Positions 10,640-20,737 of a DNA stretch of 64,000 bases are shown piece by piece. Both the position numbers and the translations under genes were made by a program. The notes beneath the pieces were generated by a model that saw only the letters and a list, made by a program, of their open reading frames with translations, was not told where the DNA came from and ran no database searches. The first letter of the stretch is position 1, and every line of letters begins with the position of its first letter. Source of the DNA: Oopsacas minuta (taxonomy: Eukaryota > Porifera > Hexactinellida > Lyssacinosida > Leucopsacidae); assembly GCA_024704765.1 (NCBI GenBank), contig JAKMXF010000004.1, forward strand, positions 1-64,000. Reading direction: 5' to 3'.

Positions 10640-11070
10640 TAATTCATTTAGAAATAGATGTATTATACTGACTAGTGGACTACTTAGTATAGCCCAGAAA
10701 CTACAGTAAATTTCTGCACCAGAGATATTTACAAAGTGCGTCGTTGTACATTCGAATTATCAATAACTCAGGATTTTGGGTAATATTATAGCCAGTGGCG
10801 TAACTAAGGTTTGGGGTGCCCCAGTTCAAAATTATGGGCGAAGTCCCAACAGGTCAATCTATAATTCAATTTTTTGAGTTTCGGAACTTTTATATATTTT
10901 TCCAAATTCATAACCCACCTTCTCACTTGTAAGAATGGTTTCAGACACATGGATCCCTACACTTGTCACAAAGCCAATAAGCCTATAATGGTAAACATAT
11001 ACGAATATTATTCTAGTACTTAGATGGAAACAAAACATAATATAGCCCCGTTTTGCTAAGATATCTATTC
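10640..11070. other. repeat-like end sequence, no gene
   Basis: CAGTGGCGTAACTAAGG at about 10795 resembles the terminal motif of the element at 11076-11556 and may be another, incomplete element end. Nothing else was supported. Confidence 0.4.
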
Positions 11071-11075
11071 TTGTT

Positions 11076-11556
11076 CAGTGGCGAATCCATGATATCGTGG
11101 GAGGGGGGTGATCTAGAGCGAGTGAAACAAGCGACGGTAAGGGAATGTCTGGGGTCAAGTCCCCCAGAAATTTTTTGAATCTTAGACTCTCAAACATCGA
11201 TGTAAAGCTATTCTTGACACATTGTAGGAGTAGTGTAATATTGAGCAGTTGTACCAAAGTTATTTAGATGTTTATGTTTAGATAACATGATAATTTTATT
11301 ACATAATTATATTTATACTATTTAGTGAATACAAATTTAGTCTGCTAATAGATTAGTCATTTGGAGTTTTTGAGATTTCGTCTGGATAACTCGTTGAAAA
11401 AATAATTGTGAAAATTTGATAGCATTCTGTAAATCAGATTCCAAAAGCTTCGCGCTTATTAAGGAAGATCGAATTATAAATAACAACATATCCCTTTTGG
11501 AAACCAGCTATGAGGGGGTGTTTAAACACCTAATACACCCCTTCAATACGCCACTG
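11076..11556. mobile_element. small non-autonomous TIR element
   Basis: 481 bp beginning CAGTGGCG and ending CGCCACTG, directly flanked by the 6-bp duplication CTTGTT (11070-11075 and 11557-11562). Only the outermost bases form a clear inverted repeat. It has no coding capacity. The CAGTGGCG terminus resembles hAT-like MITEs, although a 6-bp rather than 8-bp duplication is atypical. Confidence 0.65.
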
Positions 11557-11559
11557 CTT

Positions 11560-12395
11560 GTTTGCATTTTCCGCTCTCTTTGAAGTATATGAAACATATT
11601 TTCTTTCATTCTTTCTTATAGTCTGAAGAGAAATACGAAAATTATTGTTACAGGCCCGGCAAAAGTAAATTAAAGTACTCAGGTGACATCACACATAGAA
11701 TCGTACAGTCCAAGGCGAAAAGTCGATAAGAAGAAACTGGTTCTGCCGGCCTTGGGAAACTTATTTTAATTAATTAAATCTGATTGAAATTTATCAGAAA
11801 TTCTGCGTATACCAAATTAGAATTAAGTTTGGGGGGGCCCCTCTGGACATCGGGGTCCTAGTTCAATGAACCGCCTATTATTACATAACTGATCATAGCC
11901 TTCTCTATATAAGGGCTACCATTAGCCTCGAATTTTTGGACTAGGGATATGGTGCTGTATGGGGGGCATGCATTAGTCCAAATATCCAAATCGGTAATAG
12001 TCCAAATTTTTGATGATCGAATGCATGCATTCACTGGGAAAGTTTGCCGTGAGGAATTATAGTCATTTACTATTGTTGCAAACATATGTAATTTGGGCCA
12101 CTGCATACATACGAATTTGGACAAATGACGCGACCCCCTATACGGTAAATCTTATCGTTAACTACGTAATATTAGGACTGGAAGCTACAAATATTTCTGG
12201 ATCAGGGATAAATATTAAGTGCATTGTAGTTGATTTGAAGTCAATAATTCATGACATTAGCAAATATACCTAAGCTATGATCAAAAGTTCACAAATTTAA
12301 TCTGATCAATCACGCTTTTCACATCTAGACAATATTTTCACGTCGAAAGACATCATGTGATCGTCTAATAGGATGGTATGTTGGAAAAATGCTAT
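11560..12395. other. no gene; weak inverted motifs
   Basis: Overlapping ORFs on both strands at 11858-12273 have no motif. CTGTATGGGGGGCATGCATT near 11950 and its imperfect complement near 12125 flank this stretch and may be ends of a decayed element. Confidence 0.35.
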
Positions 12396-12938
12396 GACTA
12401 TAAAACGCCAGATAGTGAGCTTTGATTTCAAAGTTCAATTATGAAATATTCGAAATCTATGTTTATACAAAATAACAAAAATTGTTATGATAAAATTGGC
12501 CAGTTCTTGAGTTACAGCTAAAACCATGGATTGCAATTCTAAGTCACATCAAGATAGCCAATTTAAAAAACATATCAATTTCCCATGCCCTTATAATACA
12601 TTTTTGATGTGATATCTCTGAAGATTGTTACCAATCATTAAAATGACCACATATGGGGATAAGGTCACAATGAGACGAGATACCACATCAAAAGGTATTA
12701 TCAGGGTATGGGGAGTTGGGTAAGTATCATAAAAAGGGTTATCTTGAAATTACTATAATTGTAACGATTATCAAGTTAAAAGTGAATATTGAGATGGAAG
12801 TGTAAGCCATGGTTTCAGTTGTAACTCAAGAACTAGCCAAATTAATGATGACAATTTTCCTTATTTTGTACACACAAATATTTTGAATATTTCATAATTG
12901 AACTAGAAAACTATAACAATATTTCGCGTTTTATAGTC
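12396..12938. repeat. long imperfect inverted repeat (foldback element)
   Basis: GACTATAAAACG at 12396 is mirrored by CGTTTTATAGTC at 12927. Further inward, AGTTCAATTATGAAATATTC, AGTTCTTGAGTTACA and ACCATGG pair in the same order, and the arms meet near GACCACATATGGGG at about 12645. Arms are roughly 270 bp with many mismatches. No coding capacity and no certain target duplication. It is unrelated to the 0.91-kb foldback family. Confidence 0.75.
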
Positions 12939-12939
12939 T

Positions 12940-13390
12940 TATTGTTGCAGATAAACCGTGTGTGTAGTCACTGTATTGTTTGAGTATCAATCATACATTT
13001 ATTGGGCCAAAATGTATAATTCAAAATAATCACAATGATTAACATATTCACGACTATAAATATGTCGTATTACATGTTACCCTCACCAACATTAAATTCA
13101 TTGACAGCTTTTGCTCCGCGACAGCAATGTCCCTCAGCTCTAGCCTTAGTATGAAAAATCTAAATTTCTTGATGCTTTGGTCGCTACGTTACTGCATACT
13201 CGGCACTACGTGCCTAGAGGTAAAATTTTATAATCCATGGTCCATCCAAGTTTCAATTAATTAACTTCTGTGGTGACACTGGAGTTGATGCCCTGGTGCT
13301 GGGGTTGGGTAGCACGATGCCCTGATACCCTGGCCCAGGGGTTGGGTAGCAGAGTTAGTGTTGGGGCGAAAGAACACTACATTAACGGCT
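12940..13390. other. no gene; GC-richer repeat patch
   Basis: GGTTGGGTAGCA occurs twice near 13302 and 13342 in a CTGG-rich patch. The segment near 13170-13215 is the reverse complement of a related sequence near 30815-30865 (shared GTGCCGAGTAT), so a dispersed repeat lies here. Confidence 0.4.
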
Positions 13391-14330
13391 TTAAGCTTTT
13401 TTTATCTAACACATATTGAACTGATGCAGTGTCCATGAGCAAGAGTACCTCGCGTCCTTGGGCCTGTATTTTGGAGTTGAAGGTTTGCCACTAATTGAAT
13501 AGGGTGTCATCCAAGCATTCTTCTGGCTAAGATATGTAACAGGTTGTTTCTGCTTGTCACCCCCTTTGAGAGCACGGGGATTCTCGCTCTTCCCAATTAG
13601 GAGAGGTTTGATCTTCTCTCCAAACAGGAAGAGCAGAGGAAAAGTGATAACCTCTTCTTATCGACCTTACCAGTGGGCAGAATTTCCAGGAAGCACAAGA
13701 GACCTTGAAGACGACAGTAATCAGTACAGGTCGGTTTCATCACAATTGAAGATGTTAGCTTCTCCGTATTCAAAGATGATTTCCGCCAGACTTTCCAGCC
13801 AGTTCTCAACGACCAATGGGTCCACAACAGCAGCTTCACCTCTCAGCACCTTTCCCTTGATATTGTGGCGCTCCTTCACCCTGGTGAGCCAACCATCCGA
13901 TGCATTAATTATATATGCCTAATTCCCTCGCCTCCTACAGGGCCGTGACGGTAAAGCCATTCTTGGTCTCGGCATTCAGACCAATCGGAGAAACTCGACG
14001 ATGGCCTTTTCGATGTGCTCCTGCTCGGCTCTGGACACAGCGTGTTTTCGTTTCCTAAGTGAATCTCGTCCATAGTATCTGAGGCGCTGAGGATAGATTT
14101 CATATTGATCTGGATACGGCGGTGGTCCCTTTGCCGACGCCATGCTCTTCAACAACGGCCCTTTCAGAAGAACATGTTTCCAGCTTCTGCAAGACAGACA
14201 ATCCAATGTTAGAGTTTTCTTGGGAAGCATGACAATTTAATGCAAAATAGTAAAATCTAACAGGAAAAAGTAAAGGCTCTCGGTTTGAGAGCCCAGGTTT
14301 TCGGAAGTGCATTGTTGATGTTTCGTTATG
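13390..14330 (-). pseudogene. Tigger/pogo-type transposase, multiply broken
   Basis: Minus-strand reading, N to C: a helix-turn-helix block (LSVLQKLETCSSERAVVEEH, GVGKG) near 14170-14210; YEIYPQRLRYYGRDSLRKRK and AEQEHIEKAIVEFLRL near 14000-14100; VKERHNIKGKVLRGEAAVVD then IFNCDETDLY (first catalytic Asp) near 13750-13890; KVDKKRLSLFLCSS and KPLLIGKSENPRALKGGDKQ near 13560-13660; and EVLLLMDTAS, the second catalytic Asp block, near 13420. Several frameshifts and stops separate these blocks. GC is higher than the flanks. These are pogo/Tigger (DDE_1, CENP-B-like) motifs. Element ends were not found. Confidence 0.85.
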
Positions 14331-14474
14331 CATTGGTCGAACATAGGATGGTGGTTCAGTGATAGCTGCATTTCAGAGCCAAATTGATAAATTCTTTGTA
14401 TCAGACCCTTTGTAACTTCCAGAGTGTCTTAAAAATTTAAGCGATTGAGTCTTGGCCTACAAAAAGACTAGTAT

Positions 14475-14864
14475 AATTCTAGTGAAGCTGTGGATATGAT
14501 AAAAGCAACAGAGGATTTTCTACAGGTTTGTCGACAGCTGAAAGATTTGATGGAATTTGATCTAAAATTTGACAAGAGTATGAATACTTGTATTCCAGAA
14601 TTTCATATTTGTCAAGGTGTTCGTGATGATTACTCTGCTTCTATGAAACCAAAATACCAAGGATGGATTCCGTGAACTGATTATGAATCCAAAGATAGAG
14701 TTTATCCTATACCATGGGACATCAGCGCTTATCCCCAAGAGCCCCATGTTTTGAAAGAAGAGTACTTGATGCACATGGTCAAATATACAATATTGACCAC
14801 AATTACTTTAAAGATGAGTTAAGAACTCTGAAAAAGCTATTTCCAGAAGTTTCTCAAAGGTAAT
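14475..14864 (+). pseudogene. unrecognised protein, pseudogene with stop and frameshift
   Basis: The frame reads SSEAVDMIKATEDFLQVCRQ, ...VRDDYSASMKPKYQGWIP, an in-frame TGA (14673-14675, CGA would be Arg), then TDYESKDRVYPIPWDISAYP. A frame change near 14750 gives LDAHGQIYNIDHNYFKDEL and LKKLFPEVSQR, then TAA. The composition is that of a real protein and not of noise, and the lack of introns suggests a processed pseudogene. I do not recognise the family and assign no function. Confidence 0.45.
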
Positions 14865-15806
14865 GATGAAGGGAAAGAGGTTGGGCCAAGCTCTCAGTAT
14901 CCACAAAGTTTTCCGGATTTCAAGTCCTTTTTAGATTTCTATCAAGAACCGTTCTACTATACATGACTCAACTTCCTTTGATTCTAAGTTAGCTAATTCG
15001 GGTGAAAAATGGTAAAGAATTATGAATTATTCAGTTATTGAATTTCTCAATAAATGGACAATTTTATTGGGAATCTGAGCAAATAGCGATTAAATAGTAG
15101 TTTGAATTACACATCTACAATACAATTCAATCCAAATATTCTAGATCGAAGTTTAATGGAACATCATAATTTATATTTTCAATTATTCTTTGAGTAATTC
15201 ATGAAATATTCAACTATTCTTTGAGTAATTGATGAAATATTCAACTAAGCTTCGCTTTGTGTCTGATATGAGTAGCGGGGTTTGTAAAGAACCTTGAGTT
15301 GTGTCCAGAGAATAAACAACTACATGCGTACTACCATGTCATATGAAAGGCTTGGGCGATGGCCGAAAAGCAGTTGGAGCAAACTGAGCCAAACATCAGG
15401 ATCTTGAAGAGGCAATAATAATTTTGGGGAAAAGCAGAGAAGGATTCAGGTATAGTAGTACTGCCTGTATTAGTTAGAGTGTAAAATACGGATCATGTTT
15501 TTGTTTCTGTTCTTTGAATGATGATTTGGGAATGGATTTTCAAATCATGGAATCGCTTAAAACCATTTTTAGAGGAAATAAACTGAAAATTTGACAATAA
15601 AGTATATAACAAAGATATAGATTCTCTCTAAACTACATGTTGGCGATGTGAAAAGAGGGAATGTGCAATGGGCGAATGATTACACTGCCCTGCGTCAAAT
15701 TTGCTGATTATTATCCATGGGTTGTTTTTAGTTAACTTGAGTATGCTGATTCTCAATCTGTCATCAGAATTCCCCTATCACGTCTCGTTTTTACTCAAAT
15801 GTCATT
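14865..15806. other. no gene recognised
   Basis: AT-rich sequence with a short local duplication near 15180-15245 (TTCTTTGAGTAATT(C/G)ATGAA twice). Nothing else supported. Confidence 0.45.
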
Positions 15807-15842
15807 NAACCTTTGTACGACAAACTTTTGGACTGACCCTCG
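15807..15842. other. single N followed by a mariner-like terminal repeat
   Basis: An N at 15807 is followed by sequence ending GGACTGACCCTCGTA at 15842; its complement TACGAGGGTCAGTCC looks like a mariner terminal repeat. No partner repeat or transposase is nearby, so this is a solo end, probably at an assembly join. Confidence 0.45.
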
Positions 15843-15946
15843 TATTTCTTATTGAATGGCATCAGGGCCGGTAAAGAATAGGTAAGTTACTGATGAAGGC
15901 AGAACTTTTAAACAAGAGTGGACATTACAGTACTTTTTCATAGAGG

Positions 15947-16560
15947 AGAAAGGAAAACCGATGTCTTATCTGTAATCAGAGTGTAAATGTAATGAAAGTC
16001 AGTAGTGTATCCAGACACAACGACACAATGCATAAAGATGAATTTGAAGAACTTCATGGTGAGGCCAAGGAACAAAGACTCGATAAACTAATGAAGGGAC
16101 TGAAACGTCAACAGGATTCACTTTTTAAGCCTACAATTGAGGAAGAATAAGCTATGTTTTCCTGTTACATTGTATTACAGAAGATCGTCGAAAAATGCAA
16201 ACCATTTTCAGATGGCGAATTTATCAAAGAATGTATGGTGGCATGTGCAATGAAACTTTGCCCGAAGGAAAAGCAGAAGTTCGAAGATGTTAGTCTGTCT
16301 CGCCAAAAAGTCATTCTGAGAATTGTGGACATGGCAGGTGGTAGTACAGAACAACTGACAATAGTTGGCAAGAAGTTCGAGTATTTTTCTCTTGCTCTTG
16401 ATGAGAGCACGGATATCTCCGGTACATCGCAGCTTTTGATCTTTGTTCATGGAGTAAATGATGACTTGCAATAACAGAAAATTAATCGAAATGCGCTCGA
16501 TGGTGAGTACCACAACCGAAGCAGACATTACAGCAGAAACAACCAAAGAGCTTGAGGCAT
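15947..16560 (+). pseudogene. hAT transposase fragment (GTF2IRD2-like), N-terminal
   Basis: A zinc-finger-like block CLICNQSV ... SRHNDTMH, then KQQDSLFKPTI-type linker, a TAA at about 16148, then KPFSDGEFIKECMV and SLALDESTDISGTSQLLIFV, the first catalytic Asp region of this hAT lineage. Translation ends at 16474. The rest of the element is absent. The same lineage is nearly complete on the minus strand at 25479-27764. Confidence 0.8.
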
Positions 16561-16950
16561 AGGATTAGGTGGTACATGGGGAAAACTGAGTGGAGTAACT
16601 ACTGATAAAGCCCCTGCCAGGGGCCTCTTCACTAAATAACTTAACTTAAGATTTGCTTAACTTTAAGCAAAAACTAAGTATTTGGTTAAACTTAAGTAAA
16701 ACTCAAGTAAATCTTAAGTTTAATTTAAGTTGGTATTTACTAAGCAAATTTAAGCAAAAACAAAATATTTGCTTAAAGTTAAGCAAAACTAAGTATTTGC
16801 TTAAACTTACCCAAATATTACCAAAAAACTTAAGTCATGTCTATAGTTGACTTAACTTTGATTATCTATTAACCTATTGCAAATTTCCTAGCAAACTTCT
16901 CATAATAGGTATATTGATTATCCATTGATGGACGTATCTAATATACTATC

Positions 16951-16993
16951 GTTGTTGTTGTTGTTGTTGCTGTTGTTGTTATTGTTGTTGTTG

Positions 16994-17081
<88 letters not shown>

Positions 17082-17082
17082 C
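16951..17082. repeat. (GTT)n directly followed by (AAC)n, hairpin-forming microsatellite
   Basis: About 14 GTT units (two with a single substitution) to 16993 run straight into about 29 AAC units to 17082. The halves are complementary, so single strands can fold into a long hairpin. It lies just upstream of the transposase start. Confidence 0.95.
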
Positions 17083-17119
17083 CTATCTAATTCTACAAAG
17101 AACTTTTGTGATATCAATA

Positions 17120-18097
17120 ATGGCATCAGCGCTTCATATTCTTGATCTTGAAATTGCTAGTAGCTTGCGCTGTCAAAGAGTTTTCAGAGATCGACTAAAT
17201 CCCCTTGATGAATATTCTGATGGAGAATCTATTGTTCGTTACAGAATTACTCGCAATATTTTTATGGAACTTCTAAATGCGATACTGAGTAAATTATTCC
17301 AATCAACAACACGTTTCCATTCCATACCTCCAACAACACAATTGGCAGTAGCACTACAGTTCCTAGCAGGTACATTTCAGAAAGTAGTTGCTTCTGCTCA
17401 TGGCATTTCACAAACATCTGTATCAAGGTGTGTCACTGCAGTGTGTGATGGCTTATCCAAGAATCCTTTCTTCACATGGAGGATTTCCTCTTGTGTTCGG
17501 TTGCATTGATGGCTCACTTGTAGTTATCACCGTGCCTGCATTCAATGAAGAAATGTATGTCAATCCAAAGTTGTTTCATTCTATTAATATACAAGCAATT
17601 TGCGATCATGAATTTCTTTTCATAGATTCCGTTGTTATGTGGGCCGGGAGTACACATGATACATTCATATGGCGACAATCAGCTGCAAACGAAAAAATAT
17701 CAAATGCACTATACCAACAGTTCATGGATGGTTATTGGGTGATAGTGCGTATGGATTAAAAACGAATCTCATGACTCCAATACCATCTCCAACCACTCCT
17801 GTACAAAGAAGATAAAATCGAGCCTTTGTAAAGGTTCGAAAAACGATCGAATGTTCTTTTAGAATTTGGAAAAGTCGTTGGCGCTCAATGGACAAAACAG
17901 GAGGTTCCTTTCTTACAGTCCGGAAAAGTGTTCCAAAATTATTATGGCAACTATGGTACTACATAACATTTGTATCAACCATGGCCTCGATTCTGACATC
18001 GATACACTGGATGAACAAAATCATGAGACTCACACTCCCCATTTTTCAGGAATGGAGTATTGATGAGACAAGAAATAATATCATCTTTCGATGTTAA
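17120..18097 (+). pseudogene. PIF/Harbinger (HARBI1-like) transposase, frameshifted
   Basis: The ATG at 17120 begins MASALHILDLEIASSLRCQR; the earlier ATG at 16925 would only add the triplet repeat. HGISQTSVSRCV is the helix-turn-helix, followed by a frameshift near 17470. FGCIDGSLVVI holds the first catalytic Asp; HSINIQAICDHEFLFIDSVV and WAGSTHDTFIWRQS carry the family's middle motifs with the second Asp. After a stop at 17757 the remainder survives in shifted frames: VRKTIECSFRIWKSRW has the Glu region, and SPEKCSKIIMATMVLHNICI the C-terminal motif. This is the DDE_4 family. The protein cannot be made intact. Confidence 0.9.
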
Positions 18098-18191
18098 CTT
18101 TGGATATTAGTTATTTTAGCAGTTTCATTTGAATATAATTAAATAATAACAGTTATAGACATGAGGGAACGCCATTGCCTTACTTTCTAAC

Positions 18192-18965
18192 TTAGCAATA
18201 CACTGATATAAGTATGCAAAAAACTAAATTAATCAAAAATTGTGGATTATGGTACATTACCAGGGGGAGATTCGTTGGAAATCTGCTTGGAGTAACGAAT
18301 GAAAACGATTGTTGTGCCAGGAAATTAATTAGTGCTGTTCGATTTTGAACCATTTCAGGGAGTAACTGGAGTGCGTTCTCAATAGATACCAAATTCTCTT
18401 TGATCTCTCTCAAAATTACTAACTTCTCATCCTCTTTTGAAATAAGAATACGTTTTGTATCATCGTCAATGGACGTTACCAACTGTGGATCTTGTCTTTT
18501 CCTCCTAACTGCTGGTACATGACCATCAAACGGGACTGAAGGATTAATTGACTTTTGTTCTGCTGATAGTTGTGAACTTTGTGGCTTAGCAGAGACGTCT
18601 ATTCCACAACTAATTCCTTCGAAGCTTTCTGTACCCCTTATGCTATAGATCTTTTCCTCCAATGGGGTCAACTCTGCATCTGCTGGTCCACCACAGTTTT
18701 ACTGATAGATTTTATTTTATCTGCAATTAGAGGTTTGTACTTGCACAAAAGGTTGGACCACTTCTTTGTGACATCATCTCTAGACCTATGCACACCGTGT
18801 TGACTTGTTAAACCACTCACAACTTGATCCCAAAGTGAAACTTTTTCTTCAAAAGTTAGCCTGCACTAAAGCTACAAAATAGCCTAGATTTATTTTCTTC
18901 CACTAAATTAACTAATGTATTGATTCTTCCCGCGAGTAATTTTTGATCTTGTTTTTGTTTTATCT
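18192..18965 (-). pseudogene. Myb/SANT-like DNA-binding protein, PIF/Harbinger second ORF
   Basis: Minus strand, N to C: DQKLLAGRINTLVNLVEENK, then LTFEEKVSLWDQVVSGL and RDDVTKKWSNLLCKYKPL form a Myb/SANT-like trihelix of the kind in Harbinger accessory proteins (NAIF1-like). The first and second parts are in different frames, split near 18860, and a stop falls near 18675. An open tail (18192-18671) ends with KLVILREIKENLVSIENALQ, a predicted C-terminal helix. In active elements this protein carries the transposase to DNA and into the nucleus; this copy is broken. Confidence 0.75.
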
Positions 18966-18979
18966 TGTTAAAGGTCCAT

Positions 18980-19450
18980 TTTTCGAATTTATACTATAAA
19001 CACTAGAAGTTCTCTCGAAGATGTATATAGTTTAGAACTACTTAATTTTTCTCAGCTGCTGGATCAATCAATAGTATATTTCACCACCTTATGACTGTTT
19101 GTTTAGATTTTACACAGTTATTATCAAAATAATATTGGGTAATTCACCAACATTCTTCAATATGGCTTTCGGTGTTATATTATGACTACATGTTACCATA
19201 TTATTAAATGGATTAGGAAAGTATGATGTACTGTATTTACTTGAAAAATAGCTCGTACGTGAATAATTGCTTACCCCGAAATATAAAGTAATATTAGTTG
19301 AGAAAACCTTCTAACACGATTCGTCTGAAACTTATAGATTACCTAGGAAAATGGTTAATTTAGTGCGTATATTATTACTAGAGGTACGTGTTTTGTTGTT
19401 ATTCTTTTATAGTAGCAAACCTTAGAAGGACTATTTCGGTATTTTACTTA
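18980..19450. other. no gene recognised
   Basis: AT-rich spacer between the Harbinger remains and the nested Tc1 cluster; nothing supported. Confidence 0.5.
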
Positions 19451-20737
19451 CAGTATGTCCAATAATTATGTCAACACTAGGGGGATTTCTTAGTGTAACC
19501 CAGAAACAATAAATATGAAAGTATATGATCTAGTTCTTTGTCTACTTGTTGAGAACACACTAAAGATTAATATTTGATCTTATTTCCATCGTTTTCTAAG
19601 ACCATCTGACATCGACGCGTCATAGACTTACAATAGGCTTCCTAAAATTCGGGTGTGAGAGAATCCCAAATTGCTTGGATACACTTTTCAAGCTCAGCAA
19701 TGGATTTGGCATGTTATTTTGCAACTTGATTTTTAACCAGCCGAATTGATTTTCTATCGAATTAAGGTCTCGTGATTGACTGGGCCATTGAAAGACATTA
19801 TTTGGCATTTTTTCTGAGATCCATTGTTGGGCTATTTTTGAACAGTGCTTTGGATCATTATCATGGACGAGAAACCATCTATTTCCGTGGCAAGCCTCAG
19901 CCTGTGAAAGAAGATGCCATTCAAGGATCTTAACAAATAATTGTGCACCCAAATTCTGACCAAATATGTACAATGGGAAGGTACCGAAAGATGAAAATGC
20001 AGCCCATATGCGTACTTCCGGTGAGTGTTTGGTAGTTTTTTGTGATCGTTTTTTTCCAGATTTTGTCTACATTCGAACCTTCCCACGGTTAAACCAGAAA
20101 GAAGCTTCATCTGCAAACACAGCTCTATACCACAGTTTAAATTTGTTTTCTGTGTTCATTCAATTCTGAAGAGACGATTTTTTTCAGATAACAATGGAAT
20201 CTGGACAGGAAATGGCTTAGAGTATTTCAGTTTCTGAAGAGTAAGATGGGCTGTACTTTTACTGACAGTCAGTTTCTTTGTTTTAGCTATCCTGGTTTTA
20301 AGTTTACATACACTAGTCTCTGGATCTGATTGGATGAACTGAGTAGCTGTAAATTTTATTGAATTGCCAAGTAAATTTGGTCTACCACCGCCTCTTTTGT
20401 GTTTAACTGTCATATTTGTTTGGAGGCTTTTTTTCCCTGTAAACTGTCTCTCGACCAACATCTAAAATGCATGAGATTTCAGTAGGTGTATAAGGGGGAA
20501 CAAAAGTCTTGGCCGGTTGTATTATGGTGGCTGACATAAAATATTTCAAGGCCACAATACCTAATTATTTACCACTATAATCACCACCTCTTTCTAAAAC
20601 TTATTTCATTCGATTAGGCATCCCATTCACCAGGTTTCGAAGTAAGTCCGGTGAAATCGTCTTCCATGCCGTTTTTAGGTTTGCAAATAGGGCCTGAATC
20701 GTGGTGACTTGGCCCATTTCATCCTACAGTTCATATA

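Larger units (their letters stand above)
16630..18980. mobile_element. PIF/Harbinger element, decayed
   Basis: A HARBI1-like transposase on the plus strand and a Myb/SANT-like ORF on the minus strand point towards each other, the two-gene organisation of PIF/Harbinger transposons. From 16635 to 16860 the sequence is packed with CTTAAG and TTAAGCAAA words in both orientations, like subterminal binding repeats. Terminal repeats could not be matched, so both boundaries are approximate. Confidence 0.7.

Noticed and set aside
11858-12273. Overlapping ORFs on both strands
   Set aside because: They mirror each other across an imperfect inverted repeat and show no protein motif.
13597-13700. ILPTGKVDKKRLS resembling the C-terminal motif of acyl-adenylating enzymes
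   Set aside because: Flanking blocks in all frames (IFNCDETDLY, PLLIGKSENPRALKGG, LLLMDTAS) are Tigger transposase.
13554-13922. 122-codon plus-strand ORF
   Set aside because: Antisense to the Tigger pseudogene; no motif of its own.
16925-17509. ORF beginning with long Leu and Asn runs, and its antisense poly-Cys ORF
   Set aside because: The runs are the translated triplet microsatellite; the transposase starts at the ATG at 17120.
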